Shown here piece after piece: positions 57,101 through 64,000 of a stretch of DNA of 64,000 nt; within the stretch, counting starts at the first letter, position 1, and every line of letters starts with the position of its first letter. The notes beneath the pieces are model-generated. The model was given only the letters and a program-made list of their open reading frames with translations, searched no databases and was not told where the DNA came from. The DNA comes from Synaphobranchus kaupii (Eukaryota; Chordata; Actinopteri; Anguilliformes; Synaphobranchidae). The position numbers and the translations under genes were made by a program. The stretch is taken from assembly GCA_029718625.1 (NCBI GenBank), contig CM056376.1:28550424-28614423 (forward strand). The letters are read 5' to 3'.

Positions 57101-60100
57101 ACATAGTGTTTCGGATGCAGCCCTCCTCCTTCGCCTCTGACTCCAGCAAGATCGCGTTCATTATGAGCAGCCTGGGAGGGAGCGCCCTGGAGTGGGCTAC
57201 ATCCATCTGGGACAGCCAGGCTCCGTTATGCAGCAACTTCGCAGCCTTTGCGGCAGAGATGCGACGTGTGTTTGAACACCCGACCTGTGGACGTGACGCT
57301 ACCCAGCGTCTGCTTCAAGTTCGCCAAGGCAACCGCAGTGTCGCAGAAATGGCCATTCAGTTTCGTACCCTCGCCGCGGAGTCAGGATGGAATGACGCCT
57401 CCCTCCAGGGGGCTTTCCGCCAAGCTCTCAGCGAGGAACTCAAGGACCAGCTTGCCACTCGGGAGGAATCCAACTCCCTTAATAGCCTCATCAGCCTCGC
57501 TATAGCCATCGATAATCGTCTCCGCATCCGGGCCCGGGAGCGGGGAGGAAGTTCCGGGCGTCATTCGCCCTCCGTCGTCTCTAATGTTCATTCTCACTCC
57601 ATTACTGGATCTCGGGCGCCTACGGGCGGGGCCGAGGAAGAGCCCATGCAACTGGGCAGAGTTGCGGTCAATCCCGAGGAGCGTCAGCGCCGTCAGCGCA
57701 CCAGATCCTGTTTCTATTGCGGCAAGCCTGGCCATCAGATCGCCTCCTGTCCCATTCGCCCAAAAGAAGGGGCTCGCCAGTAAGACTGGGCGTACTGACG
57801 AGCCCCATCGTCCCCAACCATGCTGCCCAGGACCGCCTCATGTTCAAGGCTACTCTCCTTTGGAGGGACAAGACCCTATCTTCTTCGGCCCTAATTGACT
57901 CCGGAGCTGACGCCAGCTTCATGGATATCACCTTCGCCAGGAGGGCCGGCATTCCCACGGAACGTCTCACTTCACCCATTTCAGCTCTAGCTCTGGACGG
58001 TAGGAGGTTGGGGTTAGTTACCCACTCCACCGTTCCTATCCAATTAATTCTATCTGGCAATCATCGGGAGTCCATTCAGCTATTACTGATTAACTCCCAA
58101 CAATCTGCTCTGGTTTTAGGTCAGACCTGGCTTCGCCTCCACAATCCCCATATTGACTGGAAAGCCGGTCGCATCCTGGCGTGGAGTGCCCACTGTCTAG
58201 CCAGCTGTCTCCGTTCTGCACTACCCCCTCCGGGGCCCAGTAAACCCTGTTCCATGCAACCTATACCGGATTTAACGAATGTTCCCAGCGAGTATCACGA
58301 CCTCGCGCAAGTATTTTCTAAATCACGTGCTCTGTCCTTACCTCCTCACAGGCCGTATGACTGCGCCATTGACCTACTGGCTGGAGCTAAACTGCCATCG
58401 GGACGCCTCTACAGTCTGTCTGGACCGGAGAAACTAGCCATGGAGGAATACATCCACGACTCCCTCGCTTCGGGTATTATCCGTCCCTCTTCATCCCCAG
58501 TCGGTGCAGGGTTCTTCTTCGTTGGGAAGAAGGATGGCTCCCTGCGACCCTGCATCGACTACCGGGGCCTCAACCAGGTCACCATCCGTAACAAATACCC
58601 TCTTCCCCTCATTAACACCGCCTTTGAAGCCCTCTCTCCAGCTGTGACGTTCACCAAGCTCGACCTCCGGAATGCGTATCACCTGGTGCGTATCCGTGAG
58701 GGGGACGAGTGGAAGACTGCTTTTAATACCCCGTTGGGCCACTACGAATACCTGGTGGTCCCTTTCGGCCTTACTAACGCCCCAGCAGTCTTCCAGAGCA
58801 TGGTGAACGACGTCCTGCGGGACCTCCTAGGGAGGAGCGTTTTTGTTTATATCGATGATATTTTAATTTTTTCTCAATCCCCGCAGGAGCATGTCCGTCA
58901 CGTTCGAGAGGTTCTCCAGCGGCTGTTGGAGAATCAGCTGTTTGTTAAGGCTGAGAAATGTTCCTTCCACGCTTCCACGGTCCCGTTCCTCGGCTTCATT
59001 ATCGAGGAGGGCAGTATCCGGGCGGACCCTGTGAAAATCAAGGCGGTGACAGAATGGCCCCAACCCACCTCCCGCAAGCACCTTCAACAGTTCCTGGGGT
59101 TTGCAAATTTCTACCGCCGCTTTATTCGCAATTACAGTTCCATTGCTGCTCCCCTGACTAAACTCACTTCCGTTGCCCTGCCTTACTGTTGGAATTCCGA
59201 TGCCCAGCGAGCTTTCGAGCTACTCAAGGCTCGGTTTTCCTCAGCACCTATCCTCCTTCACCCTGACACTTCTCGGCAGTTTGTCGTTGAGGTGGATGCC
59301 TCCGACACCGGCGTGGGGGCCATTCTGTCTCAACGGTCCGCCTCTGATAGCAAGCTCCATCCCTGCGCATTCTTCTCCCGGAGGCTGTCCTCCGCCGAGA
59401 GGAACTACGATGTCGGGGATCGGGAACTGCTGGCGATAAAACTGGCTCTTGAGGAGTGGCGCCACTGGCTGGAGGGGGCAGGTACCCCTTTTCTTGTTTT
59501 TACCGACCATCAAAACCTCATTTATTTAAGATCTGCCAAGAGGCTCAATTCTCGTCAGGCTAGATGGTCGTTATTTTTTGCACGCTTTAATTTCTCTGTT
59601 TCTTTCCGCCCTGGTTCCCGTAATATTAAAGCAGATGCCCTGTCCCGCATTTTTTCCCCTCCCTCCAGTCCTGCTGATCCGGAGCCCATTTTGCCGGCCT
59701 CCTGTGTGGTGGCTGCGGTCTCCTGGGAGATTGAGGGCATTGTGAAGGCCGCCCAGACTTCCCAACCGGACCCCCGCAATAACCCTAACTCCTGTCTTTT
59801 TGTCCCCGATTCCGTCCGCTCCCAGGTCCTCGAATGGGTTCACGCCTCGTGCCTGGCATGTCACCCAGGTGTCGCCAGAACTATCGCCCTCGTCAGGAGG
59901 AGTTTCTGGTGGCCTACCCTTAAAGGGGATACCCGTGCCTTCGTCCTGGCCTGCTCGGTGTGCGCCAGGAGCAAGGCTTCCCACCAGCCTCCCTCCGGTC
60001 TTCTCCTTTCCCTCCCCGTCCCTGGCCGTCCTTGGAGTCACATTGGTGTGGACTTCGTAACCGGTCTGCCGTTGTCAGAAGGTAACACCGTCATTCTGAC

Positions 60101-63100
60101 AATAGTGGACCGGTTCTCCAAGGCGGTCCACTTTGTTCCCCTCCCCAAGCTCCCGTCCGCCCTTGAAACCGCTGAGCTCTTGGTGCTACACGTGGTCAGG
60201 CTGCACGGGATCCCCTCTGACATCGTGTCAGACCGTGGGCCCCAGTTCTCCTCCCGAGTTTGGAGGGCGTTCTGTGCAGCCCTGGGTGCCTCTCCTAGTC
60301 TTTCCTCGGGTTTCCATCCCCAGTCTAATGGTCAGGCAGAGAGGGCGAACCAGGACCTGGGGGCCGCCCTGCGGTGCGTTACAGTGCGCAATCCTGCCTC
60401 TTGGAGCCGGTTTCTCCCCTGGGTCGAGTACGCACATAACTCCCTTAAAAGTGCCTCTACTGGCCTATCCCCGTTTGAGTGTGCTTTAGGCTATCAACCC
60501 CCTCTTCTGTCGACCCAGGAGGCCGAGATAGCTGTCCCCTCTGTTAGGGCCCATGTCCTTCGTTGTAAAAACATTTGGAGACTCACACGCACCGCACTCC
60601 TTCACGCCAATTCCCGCTCCCAACGTCTGGCGGACCTTCACAGGACCGCAGCCCCACAGTATAGGGCCGGTCAGCAGGTCTGGCTCTCCACTGCAAACAT
60701 CTCCCTTCCCTCTTCATCCAGAAAGCTTCAGCCCCGTTTTATTGGTCCCTTCCCCATCATTTGTCTAGTTAACCCGGTGTCTGTTAAACTTTCCCTCCCC
60801 GCCTCCCTCAAAGTTTACCCTGTGTTTCATGTGTCCCAGGTTAAGCCTGTCTCCTCCAGCCCCCTCAGTACCCCTACCATCCCGCCTCCTCCCGTCCGAG
60901 TTGTTGACAACGCCCCGGCCTACACGGTGAACCGTGTTATTGATATCCGCCGCAGGGGCCGGGGTTTCCAATACCTCGTCGACTGGGAGGGGTACGGTCC
61001 TGAGGAGAGGTCGTGGCTCCACAAGAGCCTGATCTTGGACCATTCAGTAATCCAAGACTTCCACGAACAGTTCCCTGACAAGACCAGGCCTCCGGGTACG
61101 CCAGGTGGCGTACATTGAGGGGGGGGTACTGTAACGTTCCGTTCCCGTCCTGTCCGTTTTCCATGTTTTCCTTGTTTCCTTCCGTGTCATGTTGGATCCC
61201 TTGTCCGTGTTTCCCTCCTGGCTGTGGACTGGGCGTCTCCCTCGGGTACTTTTGGTTTCATTTTCCACTTTAGCTTCCGCCTATCACTCGCCCCTCTCGT
61301 TACTCACATTCCTCACTGCTGTGCTTCGGCAATCACTCCTGATTTAACTTCACACCTGTTTCTCGTTTTCTCCTTCACTTCCTGCACCATTTAAACCCCT
61401 GGCTGGCTGCTATTCAGCGCCAGTTCGTTGACTAACCTACCGTGTTTGTTTCGTATCCCGTTTCTGGTCCAGTGTTTGTGAGCCTGCTGGTTCATACCTG
61501 TTCGCCTGGTTTCCTGACTGGTAGCTATCTCTGCTAAACTTTCGCTGCTGCATGCATTTACCTGTTTCCCTTCAAAACCTCCAGACGCCGCAGTTCCAGT
61601 CTTCCCGCAGCTGTGTTTGTCCTCCCCGTGTTACGTACCTCCCGTACTCGTGTTGCGGTACCAGGACCTCTGCATGCCAGCCGGCTTACGCCAGTATTGC
61701 CCGAGCTACGCCGCACCTTCCAACTCGGCGGTGCATTCACCAGCTACAGTCCTGTCACAACACCCTGCCTTTAACCTCTGCTTTCTGCCCGGTTACTCAA
61801 GCTACCCGGTCCAGTTTCCAGTCCTGTTCAAGCCCAGTTCCGATCCAGTTTCCAGTCCAGCTCCAGTCCAGTTTCCAGTCCAGTTCCAGTCCAGCTCCGG
61901 TGTTTTAGACACCTCCGTTCAAGTCCAGTTCCGGCTTGGAACAAGTTCCGTGCCGTCCCCTGTGTTCCTGAGTGGACCTTCCGGTCCAGCTTCCAGTCCA
62001 GTTCCAGTCCAGTTCCGGTGTTTTAGACACCTCCGTTCAAGTCCAGTTCCGGCTTGGAACAAGTTCCGTGCCGTCCCCTGTGTTCCTGAGTGGACCTTCC
62101 GGTCCAGTTTCCAGTCCAGTTCCAGTCCAGGTCCGGTGTTTCATACACCTCCGTTCAAGTCCAGTTCCGGCTTGGAACAAGTTCCGTGCCGTTCCCGTTT
62201 CCTGAGTGGACCTCCCGGTCCAGTTTCCAGTCCAGTTCCCAGTCCAGTTCCAGTCCAGTTCCGGTGTTTTATACACCTCCGTTCAAGTCCAGTTCCGGCT
62301 TGGAACAAGTTCCGTGCCGCTCCCGTTTCCTGAGTGGACCTTCCGGTCCAGTTTCCAGTCCAGTTCCGATCCAGGTTCCAGTCCAGTTCCAGTCCAGTTC
62401 CGGTGTTTTAGACACCTCCGTTCAAGTCCAGTTCCGGCTTGGAACAGTTCCGTGTTTCTTCAAGTCCAGCTCCGGCTTGGAGCAGTCCTCAGTTGGACGC
62501 TATCCTGTGTTAACTAACTAACCTGTTTTGCTCCCGTGTACAGCTTTGGGACCACCCCAACGCTTAATAAAGTTCCACTTTCTGTAATCTGTCTCCTGGT
62601 CGTTGCACTTGGGTTCGTCCCGTATCAGGATCGTAACAGAATAAATCATTTAAAAGCATTATTTCTTTGTGTCCTTTGTTAAATTAGACAACCTTTAACA
62701 GTAAAAAGCATTGGAATAAGGATCAAATATCCATGTGTCCAAATATGTCTAAAAATACTTATCTGGTGGTGTAATTACTTTTTCACATGACTGTATCTAA
62801 AACTTCACATTAAAACAATTAAAAAGTAACTTCAAGGACTTCAAGCAAGAACAAGTCTCTTTGGAATAACTGCTTGAGAATTTTGGAAACGGAAATCGAT
62901 GGACTATAATTAGTCTCTTTTGCCGTTTCCTGAAAACTGATAACATAATCAAAGAGAGGATGACGAGAGAGGTAATAACCCCATCCAATGTTCTATTCTT
63001 TTTGTGGTGCTTTTGAACACTTCGGTCTCTTCCCCACAGAAAAATGTCAGTTAATTTCACTCGCCTGGGCCACACAGATTTATCTTTTACATCATGGAAT

Positions 63101-64000
63101 TTATATCTTTCAAAACCACGGTTGATGCTTTCAAAATGGAATACATTCTCTTTTGACACTGTATGTTTTTACACTTATATGGAATTTGTAAATAATATTC
63201 CATTTGAAAAAGTAAATATACAAAATGTACATTAAAATAACAAAATAAGTGATCTGTCAATGGTTTTGAGATAAATGTGACTGTCATTAAAAAGGGGCGT
63301 ATACACACAAGAATACGCCTATAAAGAATGGTGATGTAAGAATCTGCAATCCTACATAACTCACATAATATAATAACCAACATTCCTGGAAGGCTTACAA
63401 TACAAAAGTCTCTTTTGTCAGAATTGTATCTATATACCAAACCGAATGCCTCAATTTGCTATTCTTCATACGATTACTTTACATAATTAACCAAACACTA
63501 CCTGAAAAAATACGTCACAAAATAGCACTTTAAGTTGTCAAATTCTCCGATTTCTGCCAAGTTACAGTGTTGTCTGATACAATGTACTGAAGCTACAATG
63601 TATTTCAGTTTGGTACTGCAAATGGGGATTACAGAGCCATACAGCCTACTGGTAAGCATTAACTGGGCGATTTCCGAATAAAGTTTTAAAATGAATTATT
63701 TTAAGTATAGTGAACCTTTTGGTGTTTCTTTTCTTTTTCCAATCGGTCCATCCGTTCCATGCGCAGCCTTTCCAACTCCAGACGCAGTTCCTCGGTCTCC
63801 GGGCTAATGCTATTCCGGCTGACGAGGACCTCCAGGATCTCCAGAACCCGGACCACTTTTGGCATCAGCCGTGACAGCGCTTCACACCCATACTGATCGA
63901 TAATTCGCTCGAACTCCTGCCCCACGACTGCCGCGATATCGTACACGTCCATGACCGTCAGGTCCGCAGCATTTTTCTCCAGCGCTGATCCGAAATCTTC
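40929..64000 (-). CDS. rilpl1: RILP-like protein 1, 5' end cut by the window
   Basis: Minus-strand exons: 63716 to past 64000 (start codon outside), 53544-53694, 50717-50835, 49769-49999, 46327-46490, 45094-45186 and 40929-41058. Phases join cleanly, giving 390 residues in the window (human protein 403). An extra in-frame exon may lie at 48222-48434. Exon 1 has the RH1 domain ([33 protein letters not shown]). Exons 2-4 form the coiled coil ([34 protein letters not shown]). Exon 5 has RH2 ([19 protein letters not shown]). Exons 6-7 give [18 protein letters not shown] and a normal C-terminus. Vertebrate RILPL1 binds LRRK2-phosphorylated Rabs and limits cilium formation. Exon 1 and exon 4 donors (GTTCAC, GTTATC) are weak. 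Intron 1 is over 10 kb because of transposons. Confidence 0.95.
42535..42716. repeat. (CACT)n tetranucleotide microsatellite, about 180 bp
   Basis: Pure tandem CACT, roughly 45 units without a visible interruption, embedded in related CACTCACAGAA text. Lies in the last rilpl1 intron. Confidence 0.98.
43711..43731. repeat. Poly-G run (21 nt)
   Basis: Uninterrupted G21 in a rilpl1 intron, next to a SINE-tail-like phrase (GGCAGACACGTTTATCTAAAGCGAC near 43598-43620, minus orientation). Confidence 0.95.
45225..45410. repeat. Imperfect 41-43-bp tandem repeat next to rilpl1 exon 6
   Basis: Units containing CACCACTGCAGGAACAGTGGGG and a GAATKAGGGGACGCAC phrase recur at about 45272, 45315 and 45356. 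A detached two-unit block with nearly the same sequence is at 46011-46087. ORFs across it are artefacts of the repeat. Confidence 0.85.
45411..45515. mobile_element. MITE family C fragment
   Basis: CTTCCTCCACTCCCCCACTACCACTCCTC.. and the inverse GAAGAAAATTGGGAC correspond to the arms of MITE-C. A further interior-like piece (AATTAACATGTAATCAGCCACATTAGATC) lies at 45734-45770. The copy appears broken up. Confidence 0.5.
46011..46087. repeat. Second block of the 43-bp repeat ending in poly-G
   Basis: Matches the array at 45225-45410, including GGAACAGTGGGGGGACAGAATTAGGGG, and ends in G18. About 600 bp of unrelated sequence separates the blocks. Confidence 0.8.
47333..47508. mobile_element. Palindromic MITE, family A copy 2
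   Basis: GGGCCTGATTTACTAAGACC to GGTCTTAGTAAATCAGGCCC, with long internal complementarity including CAATGATTGG / CCAATCATTGG. 176 bp, in the rilpl1 intron before exon 5. Confidence 0.9.
47889..48119. repeat. (CA)n-rich compound microsatellite
   Basis: CA repeats with CG and AAATACACAC interruptions. Overlapping Cys/Val or His/Thr ORFs on both strands are artefacts. Confidence 0.95.
48222..48434 (-). CDS. Candidate additional rilpl1 exon (phase 0/0, 71 codons)
   Basis: Minus-strand block bounded by a good acceptor (TGTCTTTGGCCAG|CTC at 48434) and donor (TTATGG|GTAACC at 48222). It is exactly 213 nt, open, and starts and ends in phase 0. The flanking rilpl1 exons (49769-49999 and 46327-46490) also meet in phase 0, so it can be included or skipped without frame change. 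The product has an ordered start ([20 protein letters not shown]), a Gly/Pro linker and an acidic end ([10 protein letters not shown]), joining the acidic start of the next exon. Human RILPL1 as I know it has a short acidic linker here. It could be a fish-specific or alternative exon. Confidence 0.5.
48695..48790. repeat. 36-bp tandem repeat, three copies
   Basis: ATCGCCATGGTTATTAGGGG units with GTTTGCCTATYGTACGC spacers near 48700, 48737 and 48774. Confidence 0.9.
49385..49545. repeat. Dispersed repeat, relatively intact copy
   Basis: GAGACTGGAAACCAGGTGAG..GTGTAATTAACTGCTTCAACTG..CATACCCTGTGGCTCTCCAAGAG. Related to 15690-15860 and to the split copy at 28545/29335. Its CCCTGTGGCTCTCC end also resembles the CCACAGGGTACACTGG part of the VNTR unit at 13411-14030. 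Confidence 0.5.
50337..50468. repeat. 41-bp tandem repeat, three copies
   Basis: TACACACTGGACTGCTTTAG units start at 50341, 50382 and 50423, each followed by an AG-rich run and ACACACCCAACC. Confidence 0.95.
50470..50695. repeat. Imperfect GGTTG/GGATGATTGAG tandem repeat
   Basis: Units of about 50-55 bp (GGTTGAGAACNGTTGTTGGATGATTGAGGAACAGTTGGTGCAT) repeat four to five times directly downstream of rilpl1 exon 3. The apparent minus-strand extension of exon 3 into it is not coding. Confidence 0.85.
52080..52312 (+). mobile_element. Full-length tRNA-derived SINE (rilpl1 intron 2)
   Basis: A-box TAGTATAATGGTTAAGG, B-box GGTTCGATTCC, and body ACCCTTGAGCAAGGTACTTAACC. The 3' tail TAAGTCGCTCTGGATAAGAGCGTCTGCTAAAT, shared by many fish SINEs and partner LINEs, is followed by (TAATG)5. 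It is the best-preserved copy in the window and the reference for those at 9885, 32208 and 40728. Confidence 0.9.
52575..52740. repeat. CA/CATGCA-rich simple sequence
   Basis: Interrupted CA repeats with CATGCATG words; ORFs on both strands are artefacts. Confidence 0.85.
53320..53540. repeat. Degenerate TACAGGTAAAGG tandem repeat
   Basis: Phrases such as GGATACAGGTATATACAGGTAAAG recur with variable spacing immediately downstream of rilpl1 exon 2. Confidence 0.8.
54580..55274 (+). pseudogene. Tc1-like transposase pseudogene, split by the Gypsy insertion
   Basis: ATG 54580 opens with the helix-turn-helix region ([13 protein letters not shown]). A TGA at 54697-54699 breaks it. The same frame then continues through the second DNA-binding part ([18 protein letters not shown]) and the first catalytic Asp block ([13 protein letters not shown]) to a stop near 55161, with the frame lost after GGG. 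The DNDSKHT-like block survives only as decayed sequence near 55240. The C-terminal part was lost or decayed before or after the Gypsy inserted at 55275. Confidence 0.85.
55535..55574 (+). promoter_or_regulatory. LTR core promoter and self-primer segment
   Basis: TTTAAA at 55535-55540 lies 29 bp upstream of GCCAGTTCGTT (55564-55574). That 11-mer is the exact reverse complement of the PBS at 56785-56795. The spacing puts it at the expected 5' end of the RNA, as in Tf1. Confidence 0.7.
55940..56620 (+). repeat. 118-139-bp tandem repeat inside the LTR, five units
   Basis: The phrase CACCTCCGTTCAAGTCCAGT recurs at about 56056, 56174, 56292, 56420 and 56560, each with TTCCGGCTTGGAACAAGTTCC and runs of CCAGTTCCAGT. 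The same array occupies about 61795-62475 in the 3' LTR. Confidence 0.95.
56785..56795 (+). promoter_or_regulatory. Primer-binding site for self-primed reverse transcription
   Basis: AACGAACTGGC lies one base after the 5' LTR and is an 11-nt perfect complement of 55564-55574 in the element's own LTR. I see no convincing tRNA 3'-end match. The leader between LTR and gag is only 19 bp. Confidence 0.7.
56803..57783 (+). CDS. gag: Gag of the Gypsy element
   Basis: A 326-residue structural protein with no internal stop. After an N-terminal helical segment and a Pro/Ser-rich linker comes the capsid-like retrotransposon Gag domain (around residues 85-230, with [10 protein letters not shown] and MRRVFEHP). 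An Arg/Ser/Gly-rich basic segment follows, then one CCHC zinc knuckle near the C-terminus ([14 protein letters not shown], about residues 303-316). The start is the first ATG after the LTR. The end overlaps the pol frame and contains the frameshift site. It would assemble into virus-like particles that package the element RNA. Confidence 0.93.
   Translation: MDPADLEQIRHAFSCQTAISDQQGRRLDDVLEVVRGITEQVSQLSLHQPLLRIPANPTPSSPEPHPEAPAPTSSREPRVQHPELYRGGLGRCREFLLKCDIVFRMQPSSFASDSSKIAFIMSSLGGSALEWATSIWDSQAPLCSNFAAFAAEMRRVFEHPTCGRDATQRLLQVRQGNRSVAEMAIQFRTLAAESGWNDASLQGAFRQALSEELKDQLATREESNSLNSLISLAIAIDNRLRIRARERGGSSGRHSPSVVSNVHSHSITGSRAPTGGAEEEPMQLGRVAVNPEERQRRQRTRSCFYCGKPGHQIASCPIRPKEGARQ
57759..57806 (+). 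promoter_or_regulatory. -1 ribosomal frameshift signal
   Basis: The heptamer C-CCA-AAA (57759-57765) is in the gag reading frame in the canonical X-XXY-YYZ phase. After a 3-nt spacer, GGGGCTCG (57769-57776) pairs perfectly with CGAGCCCC (57799-57806). An inner CCAG/CTGG stem can form in the loop. The gag stop lies inside the loop. The -1 frame is open from here to the end of pol. Confidence 0.8.
57759..61118 (+). CDS. pol: Pol polyprotein of the Gypsy element (made by -1 frameshift)
   Basis: An open frame of about 1119 codons beyond the slip site. In order: a retroviral-type aspartic protease ([12 protein letters not shown] near 57892); reverse transcriptase (GLRP-like [12 protein letters not shown] near 58540, VYIDDIL near 58848); RNase H ([14 protein letters not shown] near 59290); and integrase with an HHCC zinc finger ([17 protein letters not shown], 59850-59990) and a DDE core ([23 protein letters not shown]). 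At the C-terminus there is a chromodomain ([22 protein letters not shown], about 60925-61060). Upstream codons back to about 57717 are open but have no ATG needed for this model. All catalytic motifs look intact. The chromodomain targets integration to modified chromatin in related elements. Confidence 0.94.
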   Translation, partial: PKRRGSPVRLGVLTSPIVPNHAAQDRLMFKATLLWRDKTLSSSALIDSGADASFMDITFARRAGIPTERLTSPISALALDGRRLGLVTHSTVPIQLILSGNHRESIQLLLINSQQSALVLGQTWLRLHNPHIDWKAGRILAWSAHCLASCLRSALPPPGPSKPCSMQPIPDLTNVPSEYHDLAQVFSKSRALSLPPHRPYDCAIDLLAGAKLPSGRLYSLSGPEKLAMEEYIHDSLASGIIRPSSSPVGAGFFFVGKKDGSLRPCIDYRGLNQVTIRNKYPLPLINTAFEALSPAVTFTKLDLRNAYHLVRIREGDEWKTAFNTPLGHYEYLVVPFGLTNAPAVFQSMVNDVLRDLLGRSVFVYIDDILIFSQSPQEHVRHVREVLQRLLENQLFVKAEKCSFHASTVPFLGFIIEEGSIRADPVKIKAVTEWPQPTSRKHLQQFLGFANFYRRFIRNYSSIAAPLTKLTSVALPYCWNSDAQRAFELLKARFSSAPILLHPDTSRQFVVEVDASDTGVGAILSQRSASDSKLHPCAFFSRRLSSAERNYDVGDRELLAIKLALEEWRHWLEGAGTPFLVFTDHQNLIYLRSAKRLNSRQARWSLFFARFNFSVSFRPGSRNIKADALSRIFSPPSSPADPEPILPASCVVAAVSWEIEGIVKAAQTSQPDPRNNPNSCLFVPDSVRSQVLEWVHASCLACHPGVARTIALVRRSFWWPTLKGDTRAFVLACSVCARSKASHQPPSGLLLSLPVPGRPWSHIGVDFVTGLPLSEGNTVILTIVDRFSKAVHFVPLPKLPSALETAELLVLHVVRLHGIPSDIVSDRGPQFSSRVWRAFCAALGASPSLSSGFHPQSNGQAERANQDLGAALRCVTVRNPASWSRFLPWVEYAHNSLKSASTGLSPFECALGYQPPLLSTQEAEIAVPSVRAHVLRCKNIWRLTRTALLHANSRSQRLADLHRTAAPQYRAGQQVWLSTANISLPSSSRKLQPRFIGPFPIICLVNPVSVKLSLPASLKVYPVFHVSQVKPVSSSPLSTPTIPPPPVRVVDNAPAYTVNRVIDIRRRGRGFQYLVDWEGYGPEERSWLHKSLILDHSVIQDFHEQFPDKTRPPGTPGGVH
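61117..61129 (+). promoter_or_regulatory. Polypurine tract
   Basis: GAGGGGGGGG followed by TAC immediately precedes the 3' LTR and overlaps the pol stop codon. It is the expected plus-strand primer. Confidence 0.8.
61130..62638 (+). repeat. 3' LTR (1509 bp)
   Basis: Same length as the 5' LTR (offset exactly 5855) and, as far as I can read, the same sequence, including the five-unit repeat. AATAAA at 62566-62571 is the likely polyadenylation signal of the element. Confidence 0.95.
62794..63715. other. rilpl1 intron 1, proximal part
   Basis: AT-rich intron sequence between the Tc1 right end and exon 1. Two minus ORFs (62797-63159 and 63087-63440) have no domains and no coding character. Confidence 0.5.

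Larger units (their letters stand above)
55275..62638 (+). mobile_element. Intact Tf1/sushi-type Gypsy chromovirus
   Basis: A 7.36-kb LTR retrotransposon: LTR (55275-56783), self-complementary PBS, gag (56803-57783), pol in the -1 frame (to 61118) with protease, RT, RNase H, integrase and chromodomain, polypurine tract (61117-61129), and LTR (61130-62638). The LTRs are the same length, and I found no base difference on reading them side by side. AATA occurs on both sides (55271-55274 and 62640-62643), suggesting a 4-5-bp target duplication inside the older Tc1. There is no envelope gene. Chromodomain plus self-priming plus -1 frameshift places it with vertebrate sushi-like elements. Confidence 0.95.
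54201..62793 (+). mobile_element. Tc1-like transposon interrupted by a Gypsy element
   Basis: Left end CAGTCATGTGAAAAAGTAAG and right end ..TTACTTTTTCACATGACTG are inverted. TA flanks both (54199-54200 and 62794-62795). Without the Gypsy insertion the element would be about 1.2 kb. It carries a decayed transposase at 54580-55274. It is in rilpl1 intron 1 and antisense to the gene. Confidence 0.9.

Noticed and set aside
62797..63440. Two minus ORFs of 117-120 codons near rilpl1 exon 1
   Set aside because: AT-rich intron sequence without splice logic, domains or low-complexity signal of coding.
1..64000. CRISPR array, bacterial operon or prophage
   Set aside because: The sequence is vertebrate nuclear DNA with introns. 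No spacer-repeat arrays of CRISPR type are present, and the regular repeats found are mini- and microsatellites.

Overview
The window is nuclear DNA of a ray-finned fish, almost certainly a teleost. The protein-coding exons are vertebrate-like, with standard GT-AG introns. The space between them holds Tc1-like transposons, tRNA-derived SINEs carrying the common fish tail, L2-type LINE ends, several palindromic MITE families, long microsatellites and a chromodomain Gypsy element. I cannot name the species.

Five conserved genes can be read exon by exon. mtrfr (+, 7261-8029) and cdk2ap1 (-, 8973-10835) are tail to tail. kmt5a (+, 21769-27599) and rilpl2 (-, 29693-36741) are also tail to tail. 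rilpl1 (-, 40929 to the right edge, where its start codon is cut off) follows. This is the gene order of human 12q24.31 (MPHOSPH9, MTRFR, CDK2AP1, SBNO1, KMT5A, RILPL2, SNRNP35, RILPL1), but I see no SBNO1 or SNRNP35. A minus-strand first exon at 5306-5580 sits where MPHOSPH9 would be expected, and an unrecognised exon-like ORF lies at 17932-18105 in the gap where SBNO1 would be.

Layout: 1-5300 is a transposon-rich flank with an internally deleted Tc1 element at 3945-5119. 5.3-10.8 kb holds the MPHOSPH9-side exon, mtrfr and cdk2ap1. 10.8-21.7 kb is mostly non-coding and carries a 53-bp VNTR with a 246-bp higher-order period. 21.7-36.8 kb holds kmt5a and rilpl2. 36.8-40.9 kb is intergenic with MITEs. 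40.9-64 kb is rilpl1, with satellites and transposons in its introns.

The most striking object is in rilpl1 intron 1. A decayed Tc1-like element (54201-62793, TA target duplication) is split by a structurally complete Tf1/sushi-type chromovirus (55275-62638). Its two 1509-bp LTRs show no difference that I could find, gag and pol are open, and a canonical -1 frameshift heptamer is followed by a stem-loop. A primer-binding site matches 11 nt at the predicted 5' end of its own transcript, which is the arrangement for self-primed reverse transcription. It looks like a very recent insertion.

Two gene-structure results are not obvious from ORFs alone: a 22-nt terminal coding exon of rilpl2, and an in-frame 213-nt candidate extra exon of rilpl1. 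Functionally, kmt5a encodes the H4K20 monomethyltransferase, cdk2ap1 a NuRD subunit, mtrfr a mitochondrial ribosome-rescue factor, and rilpl1/rilpl2 the Rab-effector pair that acts in ciliary and lysosomal trafficking.
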